NCBI GenBank assembly: GCA_037042915.1
Contig: CM073197.1
Coordinates: 4,092,001 to 4,156,000, forward strand
Source: Auricularia sp. M13
Lineage: Eukaryota; Basidiomycota; Agaricomycetes; Auriculariales; Auriculariaceae
Direction of reading: 5' to 3'
Length of the DNA stretch: 64,000 nucleotides
Shown: positions 43,403 to 55,645 of the stretch, in pieces
How the letters are laid out: every line of letters begins with the position of its first letter
How positions within the stretch are numbered: position 1 is the stretch's first letter
Notes under the pieces: generated by a model
Told to the model about the DNA's origin: nothing
Seen by the model: the letters and a program-made list of their open reading frames with translations, nothing else
Database searches by the model: none
Program-made: the position numbers and the translations under genes

Positions 43403-44401
43403 CTCGCCTCCTGAGGATGCGGATCTCCTTGTCATCAATCGGTCCTGTACAGGAATTTGGCCCTCGCGCGGGATTATCCAAGGCATCGCCATCTGCCAAC
43501 CACACCGGATCGGGGGACATACGCTGATTTGTTTGTCTAACGGCGAGGTTAAAGTATGTTGTGTTTAGCCCCGCCTCCCGAGCTGACAGGTACGTCTAGA
43601 TTTGTGCTGGCAGGTCCATGGTCCAGGATGTTCTTCACCAAAAGGCAGTTTATGGTTCCGCGCCAGGTATGAAAGGGATCGCTCAGGAGTGGTCGCCCTA
43701 ACACGGCTTTGCGACTGCGAGCCCATTTTTGGCAAACCGCGTTCCCGACACTGGCAGGATCCGCAACCCCTTTGCCGAGTCGTGCCCGTGTCAAGAAGGC
43801 GGATGTAACCATCGGTAGAGCCATCGCCTATGCAGCTTGATCGTCCATTGGCTGCAGAGACCGGAGATTATGCATTTATGGTGGGAATTCGTACGACCAA
43901 CCGCGAGAAAGTTTCTAATTCCCTCCAGGTCACGCTCTTCCGACTGCATGCGCCTTCTGGACGAATACGGCCCGTTATATGATCGTCAGCAGTATCCCAC
44001 AGCGATTTCCCAACTCCGGTACGGGCTCGCGCGGCTAAATGCGTCACGCGGAGATGCTATATATACGACGAAGCACACCCACGAGGAAAGCATTGTCCCA
44101 TTCAAGTCGCCATGTCGCGCACCCCGTAGCCGGTCTACAAAGCACGACATCGCGGTCTCTCAGCGACCATAGTCATAGGATCGGTATACGTGGACCAGCG
44201 ACGCGTGGCCGGTGGCGTAAGCTTCGGATTGCCTTTCGGAGCTCAGTCCCGCGACGCGTACTTGGCGCGTCCTTCGTGGGGAAGGGCCACGCGCAGGTGA
44301 GCACGCTTATCTGCGCCTGTTGAGCCCGGAAGAACCTGATCGCGATAGACAGTGGCGAACATATGACCGTTTTGCCAGCTCATGTGCGATGAGTGGTTGG
44401 T
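43403..44401. other. No supportable gene
   Basis: No convincing gene. The last part is the promoter of the GH16 gene. Confidence 0.4.
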
Positions 44402-44408
44402 TATAAAG
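44402..44408 (+). promoter_or_regulatory. TATA box of the GH16 gene
   Basis: TATAAAG lies about 50 bases before the ATG at 44456. Confidence 0.6.
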
Positions 44409-44455
44409 GCCTGAGCGGCGTACGAGCTTGGCAGCTCGCGCTCATTGCCCACACG

Positions 44456-45773
44456 ATGCTGAACGCTCTCGCCTCCGTCGCTTTGCTGGTTCCCAGCATT
44501 GTTTGGGCTGCGACGTATAGTCTCGCGGATTCTAGCGTCGGAACGTCGTTCTACAACAACTTCGACTTCCAGAACATATCCGATCCAACGCACGGCAGAG
44601 TGGTGAGGACGATGCTTCATGATTGATGCGAAGGGTAGCTTATTTCGCATAGGTTTATGTCACTCAGGCGACCGCTCAAGCCGCGAATCTCACCTATGCG
44701 TCCGGGAGCACATTTGTCCTGCGGACCGACTCTAAAACGACCTTGACATCATCTGGGCCCGGTCGTCAGTCTGTGCGGCTGCAATCCAAGAAGACGTACA
44801 CAACCCATGTTGTCGTTGCGGACCTGCGTCATATGCCACAAGGATGCGCGTAGGTGCATGGCGTTACGGTTGCGGCGCACGCTCACTTGGCCTAGAACGT
44901 GGCCAGCGATCTGGGAACTCGGCCCCAACTGGCCAAACGGGGTACGTGTTGTTACTTTGCCACGTGAGCCACGTGTCACCCCTAAAGCTGAGCGTGCTGA
45001 GCGTTGCTGCGTAGGGCGAGGTCGACATCCTGGAGGCGAGTATAGGGTGACGGCGTAGGCGATAGTTGGCTCACGGACTACGATCTCAGGGTGTCAACGA
45101 TGTCTCGCCGAACCTGTCCTCCCTCCACACGTCCGCCGGATGCACAATGTCGGGTTTGACCCAGACTGGGTGCGTCATGTTCATTATGCACGTGCGAACT
45201 GCTGACGAGGCTTCGGCAGTACGTTGGTGTCTTCAGACTGCAACGCCAACGTCAACAGCAACCAAGGCTGCGGCGTCCAGGTGAGGGCGCCCTTCGACGG
45301 CCATGCCGAGTGTTGACATTGAAACAGACCAACAAGGCCAACTCGTACGGTCCTGGGTTTAACAGTGCCGGCGGAGGGATTTTCGCGACGGAACGGACGT
45401 CGACGTCGATCAAGGTCTGGTTCTGGGGCCGCTCAGAGTCTGGCATCCCATCGGACGTGGCGAACGGCGCAAGCAGCATCAATACATCAAGCTGGGGTAC
45501 CCCTGTCGCATCGTTTAATAACGCGAACTGCAACATCGCAAGCAAGTTTGCGGCGGCCAACATCATCATCAACTTGACGCTGTGTGGTGATTGGGCGGGA
45601 AACTCGGCCGTGTGGGCAAGCAGCGCTTGCGCTTCTTCTGGGACATGTGATGGTGTGTGTTGGACCTGTGAAACCTATGCACTCTGCTCACTGTCCCAGC
45701 GTATGTCAACAACAACCCAAACGCGTTCCAGAACGCGTACTTCGATTTCAAGGCGCTCCGCGTCTATACTTGA
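44456..45773 (+). CDS. Secreted GH16 endo-beta-1,3(4)-glucanase
   Basis: Signal peptide MLNALASVALLVPSIVWA precedes TYSLADSSVGTSFYNNFDF. Introns split the gene at about 44602-44660, 44851-44893, 44941-45009, 45034-45091 and further on. The catalytic GH16 motif is intact as GEVDILE, with nucleophile and acid/base Glu in ExDxxE spacing, followed by GVND. Other family blocks are MPQGCATWPAIWELGPNWPNG (split by an intron), LHTSAGCTM, TSTSIKVWFWGRSESGIPSD and NIIINLTLCGDWAGN. The C terminus is NAYFDFKALRVYT. The intron after GEVDILE starts with GC (GAG|GCGAGT). The enzyme cleaves beta-glucans of fungal or plant walls, either in remodelling or in nutrition. Confidence 0.9.
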
Positions 45774-45940
45774 GCTTGAGCTTCGGAGCTGTATCGATGA
45801 AATGTAACCTCCATACATAACTGCATGAAATTGACGACTTCAACGATCCCTCGTCTTGAAAACCTTAAATTTCAAGGCGATGTTGCACTGCCGGGGTTGA
45901 TCGGCAAAGCCCGCAATTCTCCCTTGTCCGCCTGAGTGCG

Positions 45941-46846
45941 ATGCAATCTTGCGCGCTGGATCAACTGCCAATCGAGCTCTTTCGGCGTATCATAGAATGC
46001 GTCCCAGTTGACGCTCATTATGATACCTTGTGCGCGCTATCCCTGGCCAACAAAAGCATGCGAGACCTGGCGCAGCCTGCTCTGTTCGAAACCGTTGTTT
46101 TGGAGACGACAAACGCCATGAAAAGCTTTGCTGAGTTATTGCAAAGCAACTCAGGCTCCTATTTCGCTGGTCTTGTGCGTAATCTCTCGCCGTGGAAGGA
46201 CGACGGTGGGGATCGTCGCTATGCTGTCGCCATCATCAAGGCGTGTCCTAACCTCCTCAACCTGCAAACACGCGGCTCGGTCTTATCATTGTTACCGCCA
46301 TCTGACCGGGGATTTGAGGAGCTCTTCGTCTGGTTGGAGTATTATAGACCGGCGGTTGGGACGTTCTCTCGCACAGCGCGCTTGCATGTTGCCGATCTCC
46401 AACTCCTAGCCGCGCAACCGCCGAATGCTGTGGAATTTTTCTCAGCGGCGTTTACACCGGGAAATTTCCCGCTGCTGCAGTATTTCAGCTCGACCTGGGC
46501 GCCGTACCAGATGTTCGACGACGACCACGACGCGCTGCACGACCTCGCCCTCGTCATACTGGCTCTCCCGGCCGTCACGCGCTTCATTGTGCGCGTCGTT
46601 GGGATGGTCTACGACCTGCCCACGCTTGAGAAGATAAAGGACACGCGTCTGCGCATCGCGGCTTATGATGAACGCGACGAGGTCCAGTCGAGTAACCTCG
46701 ATGTCTGGCGACATAACGCGCTACGCGCGCAGAGCATGTGGGTTGGGCGCCGGGCCCCTCGCTCTCGACAGCCGGTCGTCATCGTGTCTCCGGCCAGCTC
46801 GCAGGTTTTGCATGTGAGTGAACAACGGTGGCGTGTGCTTTACTGA
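45941..46846 (+). CDS. F-box domain protein
   Basis: Starts MQSCALDQLPIELFRRIIEC, a clear F-box beginning, followed by TLCALSLANKSMRDLAQPAL, the second F-box helix pair. The rest is an alpha/beta region typical of agaricomycete F-box proteins with unknown targets. The frame stays open for 301 residues. A consensus donor (CAT|GTGAGT) near 46814 suggests the true C terminus may lie in a further exon, so the last ten residues are doubtful. Confidence 0.78.
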   Translation: MQSCALDQLPIELFRRIIECVPVDAHYDTLCALSLANKSMRDLAQPALFETVVLETTNAMKSFAELLQSNSGSYFAGLVRNLSPWKDDGGDRRYAVAIIKACPNLLNLQTRGSVLSLLPPSDRGFEELFVWLEYYRPAVGTFSRTARLHVADLQLLAAQPPNAVEFFSAAFTPGNFPLLQYFSSTWAPYQMFDDDHDALHDLALVILALPAVTRFIVRVVGMVYDLPTLEKIKDTRLRIAAYDERDEVQSSNLDVWRHNALRAQSMWVGRRAPRSRQPVVIVSPASSQVLHVSEQRWRVLY

Positions 46847-48185
46847 GTCGATGCAACGTGCAGGTCATACGAGAGGACGCGTAAAAACAGAGCTTCCTGT
46901 TTCCCATGTCTGTTTCCCAACCTCGATGCCACACCCAGTTGCTCGAAACTCACACTGCACTGACAGTGTCGGTTCCGTGCACCACAGGATCAGCGCTGGC
47001 GTGTCATGCATGTTTTCAGAGCGGTAGCGAAATGTCGAACGAATGCTCCAACTGTCAGGTTCAACTATGTATGTATGGCCTGGGTAGAATTGTGTGAGAC
47101 GCACCGACAGCGAAGTGCAGAAGCTAAGATGGAAATGGGCTCGACAAGCAACTTGCTCTGCGGGCCACGTGTGGCCCCATGTGACATTCCAGGCCAGGGG
47201 CGTGGTGTACCCTATCTAACGACTTTACGAAGTCGTTACCATGACAGGGTCGCAAGTCACGCGAGGTAGATCTTGGGAGATCCATTACGCCGGGGGATTT
47301 ACGCGTGCATGCGTTTGCCTCGGACTATCTGATAATCTCTTCGCAGCTCGCATTCTTGCACTGGGAGAACGCTCGAGTCAAATCCGAGGGCCCAGTAAGC
47401 AGGTGAGCGAGGCCATGCACAGATTCTGATGTATGTACTGGTCGTCACTTGGCAATGCGCCATGTGGATTCTTGCGCTAAACCGGATACGCGGTAACGGA
47501 GAATTGCGTGCCTTCGCCACCAAACACATGTTCTCCGACACCGGAGCATTCGACCCCTAGGCTCTTCTCAACGCATAAGTTCTTCTCAACGCAGCGCAAT
47601 GGAGAAGCGTGTCCGAGAGGAGCTATGGGCGGGCCCGGTACCAATTCATTCCACGCAGTCGCGGTCCCGTCTTGGTGTTCTCCATTCAGGCTGGAAGAAA
47701 CACAGTTCTCAGCACAATCGCTGCCGCTCCCCATTCCCACATTTGATCACTGCTTGAGCAACATCTATAGCAGCCAGCTCCACAAGCGTCAGTTACAACC
47801 CCGCCGAGTACCCTAACATCGGTAGTCTCTGTACAGCCCGCTGCGCCTGCCACCGCGATGCGTCTCAGCAGGGGTCGTGGCGACAGTTTGTATCCCTCGA
47901 GGAATTCCAATCAGCCGCTCTCCCACGCTCGACTCTGATACATTGGAGAATGATAGAGCCCCAAATGCTAGTCAGATCACGGCCAGCCAGGGCGGTCCAC
48001 GTTCTTCACGCAATTACGGGCGTTACGTCCGGAATTTCCGGGTGCTGAGAAGATTGCCGGTTCCGCTGGACATCCCGTCAACGTGGGGCCGGGCTCAACG
48101 AGCCTCGGCTCCGTCCGAGCTGCGGATATACTTAAGCACGAACCATCTCCGTTCACTAGCCCGACCCAATGCCCCTTTCTCCGCC
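46847..48185. other. No supportable gene
   Basis: A small direct repeat (TTCTTCTCAACGCA) occurs twice near 47560-47595. No domain-bearing frame. The last 60 bases before 48186 contain GATATACTTAAG, a possible TATA-like site for the next gene. Confidence 0.4.
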
Positions 48186-50391
48186 ATGAACGCCACTGCT
48201 CAGTCCATCGAGGCAGCGTCGACGATAGCTCCAGAGCGTGCACGTCTGGACACGTACTGTACGAAAAAGCGTTTACTCCTCGAAGAACGCAACGAATTGA
48301 CGGCTTTCTAGATCTCTTTGTTACGAATGTACGGCGTGGAATGGAAGCCAACTGGCGTGGCTCACAAATCAACAGGCAATTGGAGTCGTCGGGTTCAGCG
48401 TTCTCCTCTGGGACCATATCATCACGTTCGACGATGAGGCAAGTGCCGCAGCGCTGACGTACAGTCCTAGGAACTCAGCCCTTACTCGCAGGTGGAAGTC
48501 ATCTGGCGCAGGATTCGTCGGCGACGAAATGGCCCCCGTACGTGCTCGTCGCTCTCTTCGAATTAAACACTGAGAACACTGGGACAGTCGTTTACTTGTT
48601 CATATTCGTGCGCACATTTCGTTCAGCTCAGTGCTCGGCCTCATGCAAGTCCAGCTACGTTACTTTGCTCCTCTCGGGTACACCGTTCAGCTTTGCTGTG
48701 AGCGTCTCTTGGCGTCTCGCTGCGCGCCGCAACTGACGCGTTCCCCCGCAGCGTATTTCATTTCTCCGACTGTTTGGACTCCGGAAATGTGCGTCTGCGC
48801 GCCTCGCTCTTCCTCAACCTTTCCCGCTGCTGAGCGCGCCTCCCACAGCTGCGCGCGTTATGTCGTATTCGAGGGTTGCATGACCGTGTCGGCTCTCGGG
48901 ATAGTAGCCCTCATGATGATGATCCGGTGAGCGTCGATTAACAAATGCATCACCAGGGCGGGATTACATGCTAACCGCTTTCAGCGTATACGCGCTCTAC
49001 GGCCGAAGCTGGAAAATCCTCGCCTTCGTCGGCGGGCTGTTCATCATACAGTTCGTTGTGCAGGGCTGGCTACTCAGCAGCGCCGTCCGTGAGTAGGAAG
49101 ATCCGTCTGGCTACAGACGTGCTCACACAAATTTCAGCCGTCGTTCATCCATACGGAATGCGCCCAGCCGGTAAGCATTGCGGTCTAGCCCACGGTCGCT
49201 CTTAGCGCGCCTTTGCGGTGAATAATCTCACTCAACCCCACAATTTTTTCAGGCTGTTCCATGCTGTTCAATGACAGAGTGTAGGTTATTTCGCCTGCAT
49301 CATCATCAATGTGAAGCGCATATTCTCACACTAATCCAGGGGCGAGTGGGCGACGGCATCCGCATGGCTCCCTGTCGTGTACGACGCCGTCATCTTCGGC
49401 CTGACCGCTTTCAAAACGGCGCACGTCCTCCGCACAAAGAACCGCCGCGCAAGCAAGGCGGGAGGTGGCGAGTGGATCATGCGGGTTCTACTGCGCGACG
49501 GCAGTCTGTATTTCTTGTGAGTCCCCCGTGCGGCGATTGCGCGCCACTGGCAGTATTTCGGAGATCTCCCGGCTCAAGCAAATCGCAGCGTGATTCTCAT
49601 TTCCAATGTCCCACTAATGATCATGATCGCCGTGGCGGACGTAAGTGCTCTTTCTCGCCAGGTGCTGGTCTGGGGTGCGTGCTAACAGTTGAACAGCCGG
49701 GCATCCGAAACGTCGCCGCACAGTGCGTACCTTCGACAATATTGCATTTTCAGTGCTAATTTCGAATCTGTATAATAGATGGGAATTCCTGTGAGTCGGA
49801 ATCTCGCCGATCTCGCCTTGGGTGAACCGCTGACCACATATTGGCGGGCGCTTGCAGTATCACGGTCCGTGCGCCGATCCGCTCATCTCCGAGATAATAA
49901 ACCCTGACCCCTTTGTATTGCAGGTGACGATGATGTCGCGCATAACGCTCTCGCTGCGACGCGAGGACATCGCATGGCAAATTGGGACGACGATGCACGA
50001 CGGCGATGGCGGACAGTCGACGGTTTTCTTTGCGCGCGACGACGCGGGCACCAAGGTCGGCAAGCATTCCCACTTGCCGCGCGGTACGAGACGGTTCTCA
50101 ACGTCTGGCGCTGGCCATGGCAGCACGTCCGTCGCCTCGTCCAACACCGCCGTTTCGATGTCGCTCGCGCCGCCGCCGAAGACGTGGTTCCCGCCGACGC
50201 CGATCGTGGAGGACGACGATGACGACTACTTCGACGACCGCGAGCAGGGCAGCGACATCGAGCTCGAGGTGCCGCGCCGCCACGACGACGCCGAGAGCGA
50301 CTGTGCGAGCGCGCGGTTGGATAATATGTTCAGGACTTATACGCGGCAGTCGTTGCCCGTGAACGCCAATGCTGATTTGTATCAGACCTGA
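48186..50391 (+). CDS. DUF6533-type seven-helix membrane protein (paralog C)
   Basis: Exon 1 starts MNATAQSIEAASTIAPERAR and joins across an intron to WLTNQQAIGVVGFSVLLW, then DHIITFDDE. Here the intron begins with GC (GAG|GCAAGT). The next exon gives VEVIWRRIRRRNGP, and after another intron LVYLFIFVRTF. Further helices include VSALGIVALMMMI, VYALYGRSWKILAFVGGLF and YDAVIFGLTAFKTAHVLR. The last exon carries VTMMSRITLSLRR, a characteristic end of helix seven in this family, then an Asp/Ser/Pro-rich tail with DDDDDYFDD. Parts of the middle (48650-48900) are spliced uncertainly. Receptor-like by topology; no ligand known. Confidence 0.78.
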
Positions 50392-50883
50392 AAATAGGTG
50401 GTTTTGTACAGACTGGAGGAAACTTCAGATAGTGTTTGTTGTACAGTAATAGGTACATTTACTGTAGACAATCTATTCGGTATTCATAGCGGATTGATTT
50501 TGACCCACAGGTCGAGGTAAGGATTGTACACTCTTGTGTGACAGACGCGCACCCGCGGGGGCCGCAGGGCGTTGCGAACAGCGAGTCGTTAGCGAGAAGA
50601 GCAAGGTGTTTTGTGTTGAACAACGAAAGTTGGCACATGGTGAGCGTAGCAGCATGCGAAGTTCGTTCCAAGAAACCTGGATACAGAGCACAACGCATGT
50701 ACATGCAGTTCGAAAGCATTACACTATGCTAAGTGCCATGTAAGTGCCCATTCATAGTCCCATCATTGAGGTTCGAGTCGTGAGGCCTAACGAGCGTGGT
50801 GGGAGGGATACAAAGCCGGGAAGGACGAGGCGAAGGATAAGCCGCGAAGAAGTAAACCGGGGTAAGTATGAGGGAAGAATTGT
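50392..50883. other. Intergenic between convergent genes
   Basis: No gene recognised. Confidence 0.5.
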
Positions 50884-52461
50884 TCACAGATTGAGGAAGA
50901 GCAATACGGAGAGAAATGCTGCCAACAGGGACGTCGTCGCCCGACTTGCGGATCCACTGCCGTCGCTGCCGCTATTGTCGCTGTCGCCACCACTGCCGCT
51001 GTTGCCGCTGCCGTTTCCATCGCTGCCAGCGCCATTGCTATTGCCTCCAGGCGTAGGGGTAGATTGAGTCTCCGTAGACGTCCACGATCCCGTGAACGTG
51101 AGGGGGAGCGCGACCTCTTTCGTCGGCGTGACGGGCGAGGTATTATCCTTCGCGTTCTGGTAGACGGGCAGATTGAACAACTGCGCGATGCCCTTCGCCT
51201 GCCAGTTCTGCGACTTGATGTTTGGCCAAGTGGTGTTCGCGAAGCTAACGAATTTTCAGTCCATACCAATGACGGAAGGAGAGAGGGGGAGAGGGAGGGG
51301 GAGGGGGTCGTACATGCCAACGGTGTCGTCGGTCAGCTCATGTTCGAGGATGATGAGGCCCGGCGACTTTGGTCCAGAGAGCCACTTAGCGAGTAGATCT
51401 TGGATTTGTTGGCCAGTATAGATGGGCGTTGGGTCGCTCAAGCTCCAGTCCTCCGTGCTGGACTATTAGTTAGCGACTGGCAAGGCTGCAGCGGGGCAGA
51501 ACACAGCATTCACGCACTCCTGGTTCCAAAACACAGTGGTCATGCCAAAGACCTCCTTGGCGATGGCGCGCACGCGGTTATCGGCGTCTCCCTGAGGCGG
51601 GCGCCAGTACTTGGGCACGCGGCCGCCCGTGAGGTCGTAGATAATCTGCATCGTCCAGCCCAGCTCGACCAGAACGCCCAGGTCGGACTGGGCGGTCATC
51701 AGCGGGTGGCTCCACGTGTGGACGGCCATTTCTCCGCCCTGTTTGAATGCGCGCGTGAATTCTGATGAGGTTGTACAGTGAGACCAAAGAAAAAAGAAAA
51801 TCAGTGCACAAGGGAGACTCACGATCGGGGAACTGCGCGATATTGCGTCCGATGCAGAAGTGCGTTGCGGTCTGGTTTGTGGTCTGGAGGAAGTCGAGAA
51901 GCGAATTGGTACCGCGCCAGGGCCCGTCGTCAAACGAGATGCCTATCGTGCCGTCGGGCGCGTCCCAGATATCTTCTTTGGCGCGGCACTTGAACGTCCC
52001 GCTGCAGATCTCGGGGCCCGTCGAGTCGAGGTTGCCGTACGACGGGTTGCGCTCGCCCGGTTGTGGGTTCGTCAGGATCTGCGAGACGGGGATGTTGGGG
52101 ATTTTGCCAGCCGCCTTCACGGCCCTATACGCGGACAACCACGCGGCGGGGATGTCCTTCTCGGCCTGAGAGGGTATTCCACCTGCGGGAGGATACTGCG
52201 CGAGCCATTCTGCAAGGTGTGAGCCGCCTGAGCAAAAGAGATAGCTGCTCACTCCGTGCTGAGCGGCGTACCTGGCGAGCCTACAGCGGCCTGGTCGCCT
52301 GGTGCGCGGCGGAAGAGGTCATGGACCTCTGAACGTTCCTGGTACCAAGTGCCGAGTCCCAAACCGCGGGCGACATGGCTATGGTCAGAGTGATCGTGAG
52401 GTACTGCGACGGCGACGGCGACCATGAGCGCGGTGCAGAGGGAGGGTCGTGCGAGAACCAT
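50884..52461 (-). CDS. GPI-anchored chitin deacetylase (CE4)
   Basis: Signal peptide [20 protein letters not shown], then HDHSDHSH. The CE4 (NodB) motifs are in order: [11 protein letters not shown] (motif 1 with the catalytic and metal Asp), MAVHTWSHP (motif 2 with both metal His), [12 protein letters not shown] (motif 3) and LIILEHEL (motif 5). Cys pairs ([11 protein letters not shown]) precede the domain, as in basidiomycete enzymes. The C-terminal 90 residues are Gly/Ser/Asn/Asp-rich with a final hydrophobic [14 protein letters not shown], a GPI-anchor signal. The gene has several short introns. The enzyme removes acetyl groups from chitin at the plasma membrane or wall, giving chitosan. 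Confidence 0.92.
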
Positions 52462-53326
52462 AATTGCGGTTCGAGCCGTAGACCGAGGAGATTAGTCCGA
52501 GGAAATAACCTGAAGAGAAACGCGGAAAGCGAGGACAAGGCAAAGGCTGCCGGAGTTTGAGTCAAAAAGCTGACTGCGCACCTTGCGGCACGCGAAGCCG
52601 GTGCGCAGCTCGGAAGCGCCGGCGCTCATACGTTGCAGTGCCTGTCAATCATCTGGACTGATCCAGATCGCCGTGCTTATCCGTATTGTCACGGGCGCTG
52701 AAAGGAAGCTGTAGCAAGGGTAGCCTGCTTGGGTTTAGGGCAAGCTGCATACATTATTACTTTCCGCCCTGAGCGCGCAGGGCTTGCAAATGTTCGATAC
52801 CGTATGCCGATCCTGCTGCATCGCGATGAGAACGGATCCAATCTGATCGATGCGATCTGTCAAGCTGCTGTCAAGTCTATTTGGGTGCATCGACAGAGCT
52901 CATTCGCAATTCCTTGCTTCGTACTTATCAGACCTTATCTCCATGTTGCACTGGTGCATCGAAATTTGGGTTTTATGCTGCGTTCAAATGCAACTGCGCG
53001 CATTTGATCTCGCGGCCGATTGACGATAAGAGGTTTCAGCCACGTTTTCAGAATGAAAGAGCAATTCAAAATTGGCGGGACTCTACGCTGAATGCGTTCT
53101 TATGTTGAACCCATATATCAGCGGACCGGACAGGAACACTGATGTAGCCATGTTCCACTGTGAAGACTCCGGGTTCGGGCAGAAAATTGCTGCCAGTTCC
53201 CCATAGATTGAATGCATGTAAGCGATCAAGCTTCCGGCTCCGTATGTCAAGGCCCGTGGGACAGGGAAGTCGAAGGTTGCGATGTTACATCATACAAATA
53301 AATCCGAGAGCCGAGATTTCCGCATG
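52462..53326. other. Intergenic
   Basis: Promoter side of the chitin deacetylase gene, then sequence without a recognisable gene. Confidence 0.45.
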
Positions 53327-53687
53327 CTACGTTTGCACGCCTCCATCTCTAGCACGCGTCGACGCCTTGTCGCCTGCAAGACCGAAACAATCCTCCCCTT
53401 CCTCCTCGGTAATGGGTGTCAGCAACATCACCTTACGCGGGCAGCGCGCTGCTAGCTCGATGGACTTGCCACCGTTGGATATGACGACGACGCGTTCAAG
53501 TTCGAGTCGAATCCGAACTCGGAGTTCGTTCAAACCTACGCAGCGTCCTCCTCGTTGCAGTCGCTCCCGGGCTTGCGCGCGAAAACAAGAGATGTGCGCA
53601 GCTGTCCGATGTAGACGGAGCTGACTTGCAACGCCGCGTCCTGGCGTCGCAGAGAGGGTGATGCGAGACATCATCGTCACTGTGACG
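53327..53687 (-). pseudogene. Last-exon relic of a seven-helix (DUF6533-type) gene
   Basis: After a proper acceptor (ATTATAG) the exon opens with VTVTMMSRITLSATPGRG, matching the start of the last exon of paralog C (VTMMSRITL). The rest is an Arg-rich tail of about 100 residues. No earlier exon with helices one to six was found upstream, so only the 3' end of the gene remains. Confidence 0.6.
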
Positions 53688-54425
53688 CTATAATGGGAGC
53701 ATTTTAGTTCGGGAAGTGGGAGACGCACAATGCTTCCAGTTTAAGAAGTAGTCAGCCATTCCATCGCCCCGCTGAGAAGGGAGTGAGGTGCGTTGTCGGG
53801 AGAATCCAAGACCGCGGGCGCTGGGCTCTCATGGACCGTAGCAGCTCTCTGACGCATGCAATAGTACCAGAAGATGATGCATATTGACTATTGATTGATT
53901 TGCTGTGGACTTCATTACATCGGACTCTGTGACTCAACAAATCGTGCAAATTGGAGATACTGAATTAGTCTGTATCATAATACACCCCGCTGATTGCAAG
54001 TCCCACATTCGGCCATCTCCGTGATTCACGTGACCTCGACACGTCCTTCAAGAGAGCATAGGACGTGCATGTAGTCCTCAATTGTGCTGCATAATATGCC
54101 AAACTGTGTGTGAAAGCATGTTTGGCGGTTTTTATTGCAGGCTGACCGGGCCTTCAACCATCCTGTATTTTTGAACGGTTGCAGCCGTTAGACGCCCGAT
54201 AAGTCCCCAGGGTGCGAAACGGGCGATGAGGATGCGAAACAGCACGCATTTCCCGCTCATAAACTTTCAAAATGCTTTATAAGCTCTACCATAAGCATTC
54301 AGTGGGTTCAGGTCTTTATACGACGGCTGAAACGCATTTTCTGAATTATTTTGATGCAGCCGGTCATCACCGAAATCACGGTTTCAGCCGAATTGGGGAC
54401 TTGCAATCGGGACCCCGCGTTATGA
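53688..54425. other. No supportable gene
   Basis: AT-richer DNA with small palindromes, including one around CTTTATAAGCTCTACCATAAG near 54272-54300 (shown only in part). No coding frame of interest. Confidence 0.4.
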
Positions 54426-54469
54426 TGCAGACTTTAAAATGGAACGACTGTCTTCCATTAAAGTCTGCA
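54426..54469. repeat. Hairpin with 17-19 base arms
   Basis: TGCAGACTTTAA...TGGAA pairs with TTCCATTAAAGTCTGCA over an 8-base loop, with a two-base bulge. Confidence 0.7.
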
Positions 54470-55042
54470 AAGGAGACTAATACTGAATAGAGTACGGCAC
54501 CCGGCTGGTTTTCAGCACACCGTGAAACCATTTAAATGAACCATTCGATGGTGTGCACAGAAGAAGGAGAGGCAAGCTGAATGAGTCTAATGGTTGCCCG
54601 TGACGCGGACGACGGTGGCAAGGACGTTACCGCGCCCGAGCCGTTGAACAGGTCTCTCGGCGCTGATCGGCACCTTCAGCGTGAAGTTGCCCGGGCCCTG
54701 CGCAAACGCGTTAGCTGAGGCAAAGGGAATGGCGAGGGTGTCCCTGTCATGCCGATAACTTGCTAAACGCCGAGTCTGGTTGCGGAAGAGTACAAACCCT
54801 TATTCCCCCACCGCTATGGCGGTTTTGATCATATTTTATATCTAATCACCAGTGTTGCACAGCCTTTGGGAACCAGTTGAAGATCCAAGCTGTTCCATAA
54901 TGCCGCTCATCGAAGGAAGAAACCAAACTCATAGGGAATGTACGGCAGTCAACTTTTCCAGAGTCATCCGAGCGGCCTGGGCGCGATATCCCTGGGACAC
55001 GGCCGGGAAGCCTTACAGAGCGTTCAAATGTCAATGTCTCGG
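54470..55042. other. No supportable gene
   Basis: Nothing recognised. Confidence 0.4.
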
Positions 55043-55645
55043 TAAGATAGGCCCGGCCGAAAACCCGCCTCATCACGTGATCTGTTACATATCTATTATC
55101 CGTGACCGATCCGGTTCCGGCCGTGGATTCCCATGTGTATATTCAACCGTCCAGGAAGGTGAATAGGAGCTCCCTTGAAAAGAGTGTATTTAGTCTATCT
55201 ATCAACGGCAAAGCACAGGAAAATAGAATTTGAGGACCGCACAGTCTCAGGCGGAACAGATGCTGCTGCACCACTGCCGCCGAGGGCCGATTCTGCTGAG
55301 CTCATTCTCACACGGTTCTGCAAAAACTGGCCGCACCAAGTTGTTCAAAATGAGCTTAATGGTGATCCTGGGACTTAATTTGAAGAGAACATGCCCTCCT
55401 GCAAGTGCTGGACACCGGGGAGTCTACGCGGCACCGCCAGCTGATTTGCATGCAGGCCGACAGCCTTCAAGATGCGGAATTCTGGCCGCAACAAGTTGTT
55501 AAAATTTGAAAGACTTAGCATTGTGCATAACAGGTTCAACGGTATGGCTAGAGTACCGACCGCTGGGAGACTTGTCGTGCAGCCGTCACGCTGGAGGGCG
55601 CTTAAGATCACGTGATGAGGCGGGTTTTCGGCCGGGCCTATCTTA
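55043..55645. mobile_element. 603-base inverted-repeat element with 40-base ends
   Basis: The ends pair over about 40 bases (TAAGATAGGCCCGGCCGAAA and onward to CACGTGATC) with no mismatch that I can see. The outermost TA on each side fits a TA target duplication. The interior has two similar GGCCGCAxCAAGTTGTT boxes and no coding capacity. It looks like a young non-autonomous DNA element, probably of the Tc1/mariner type, but the internal sequence is not familiar. Confidence 0.7.
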
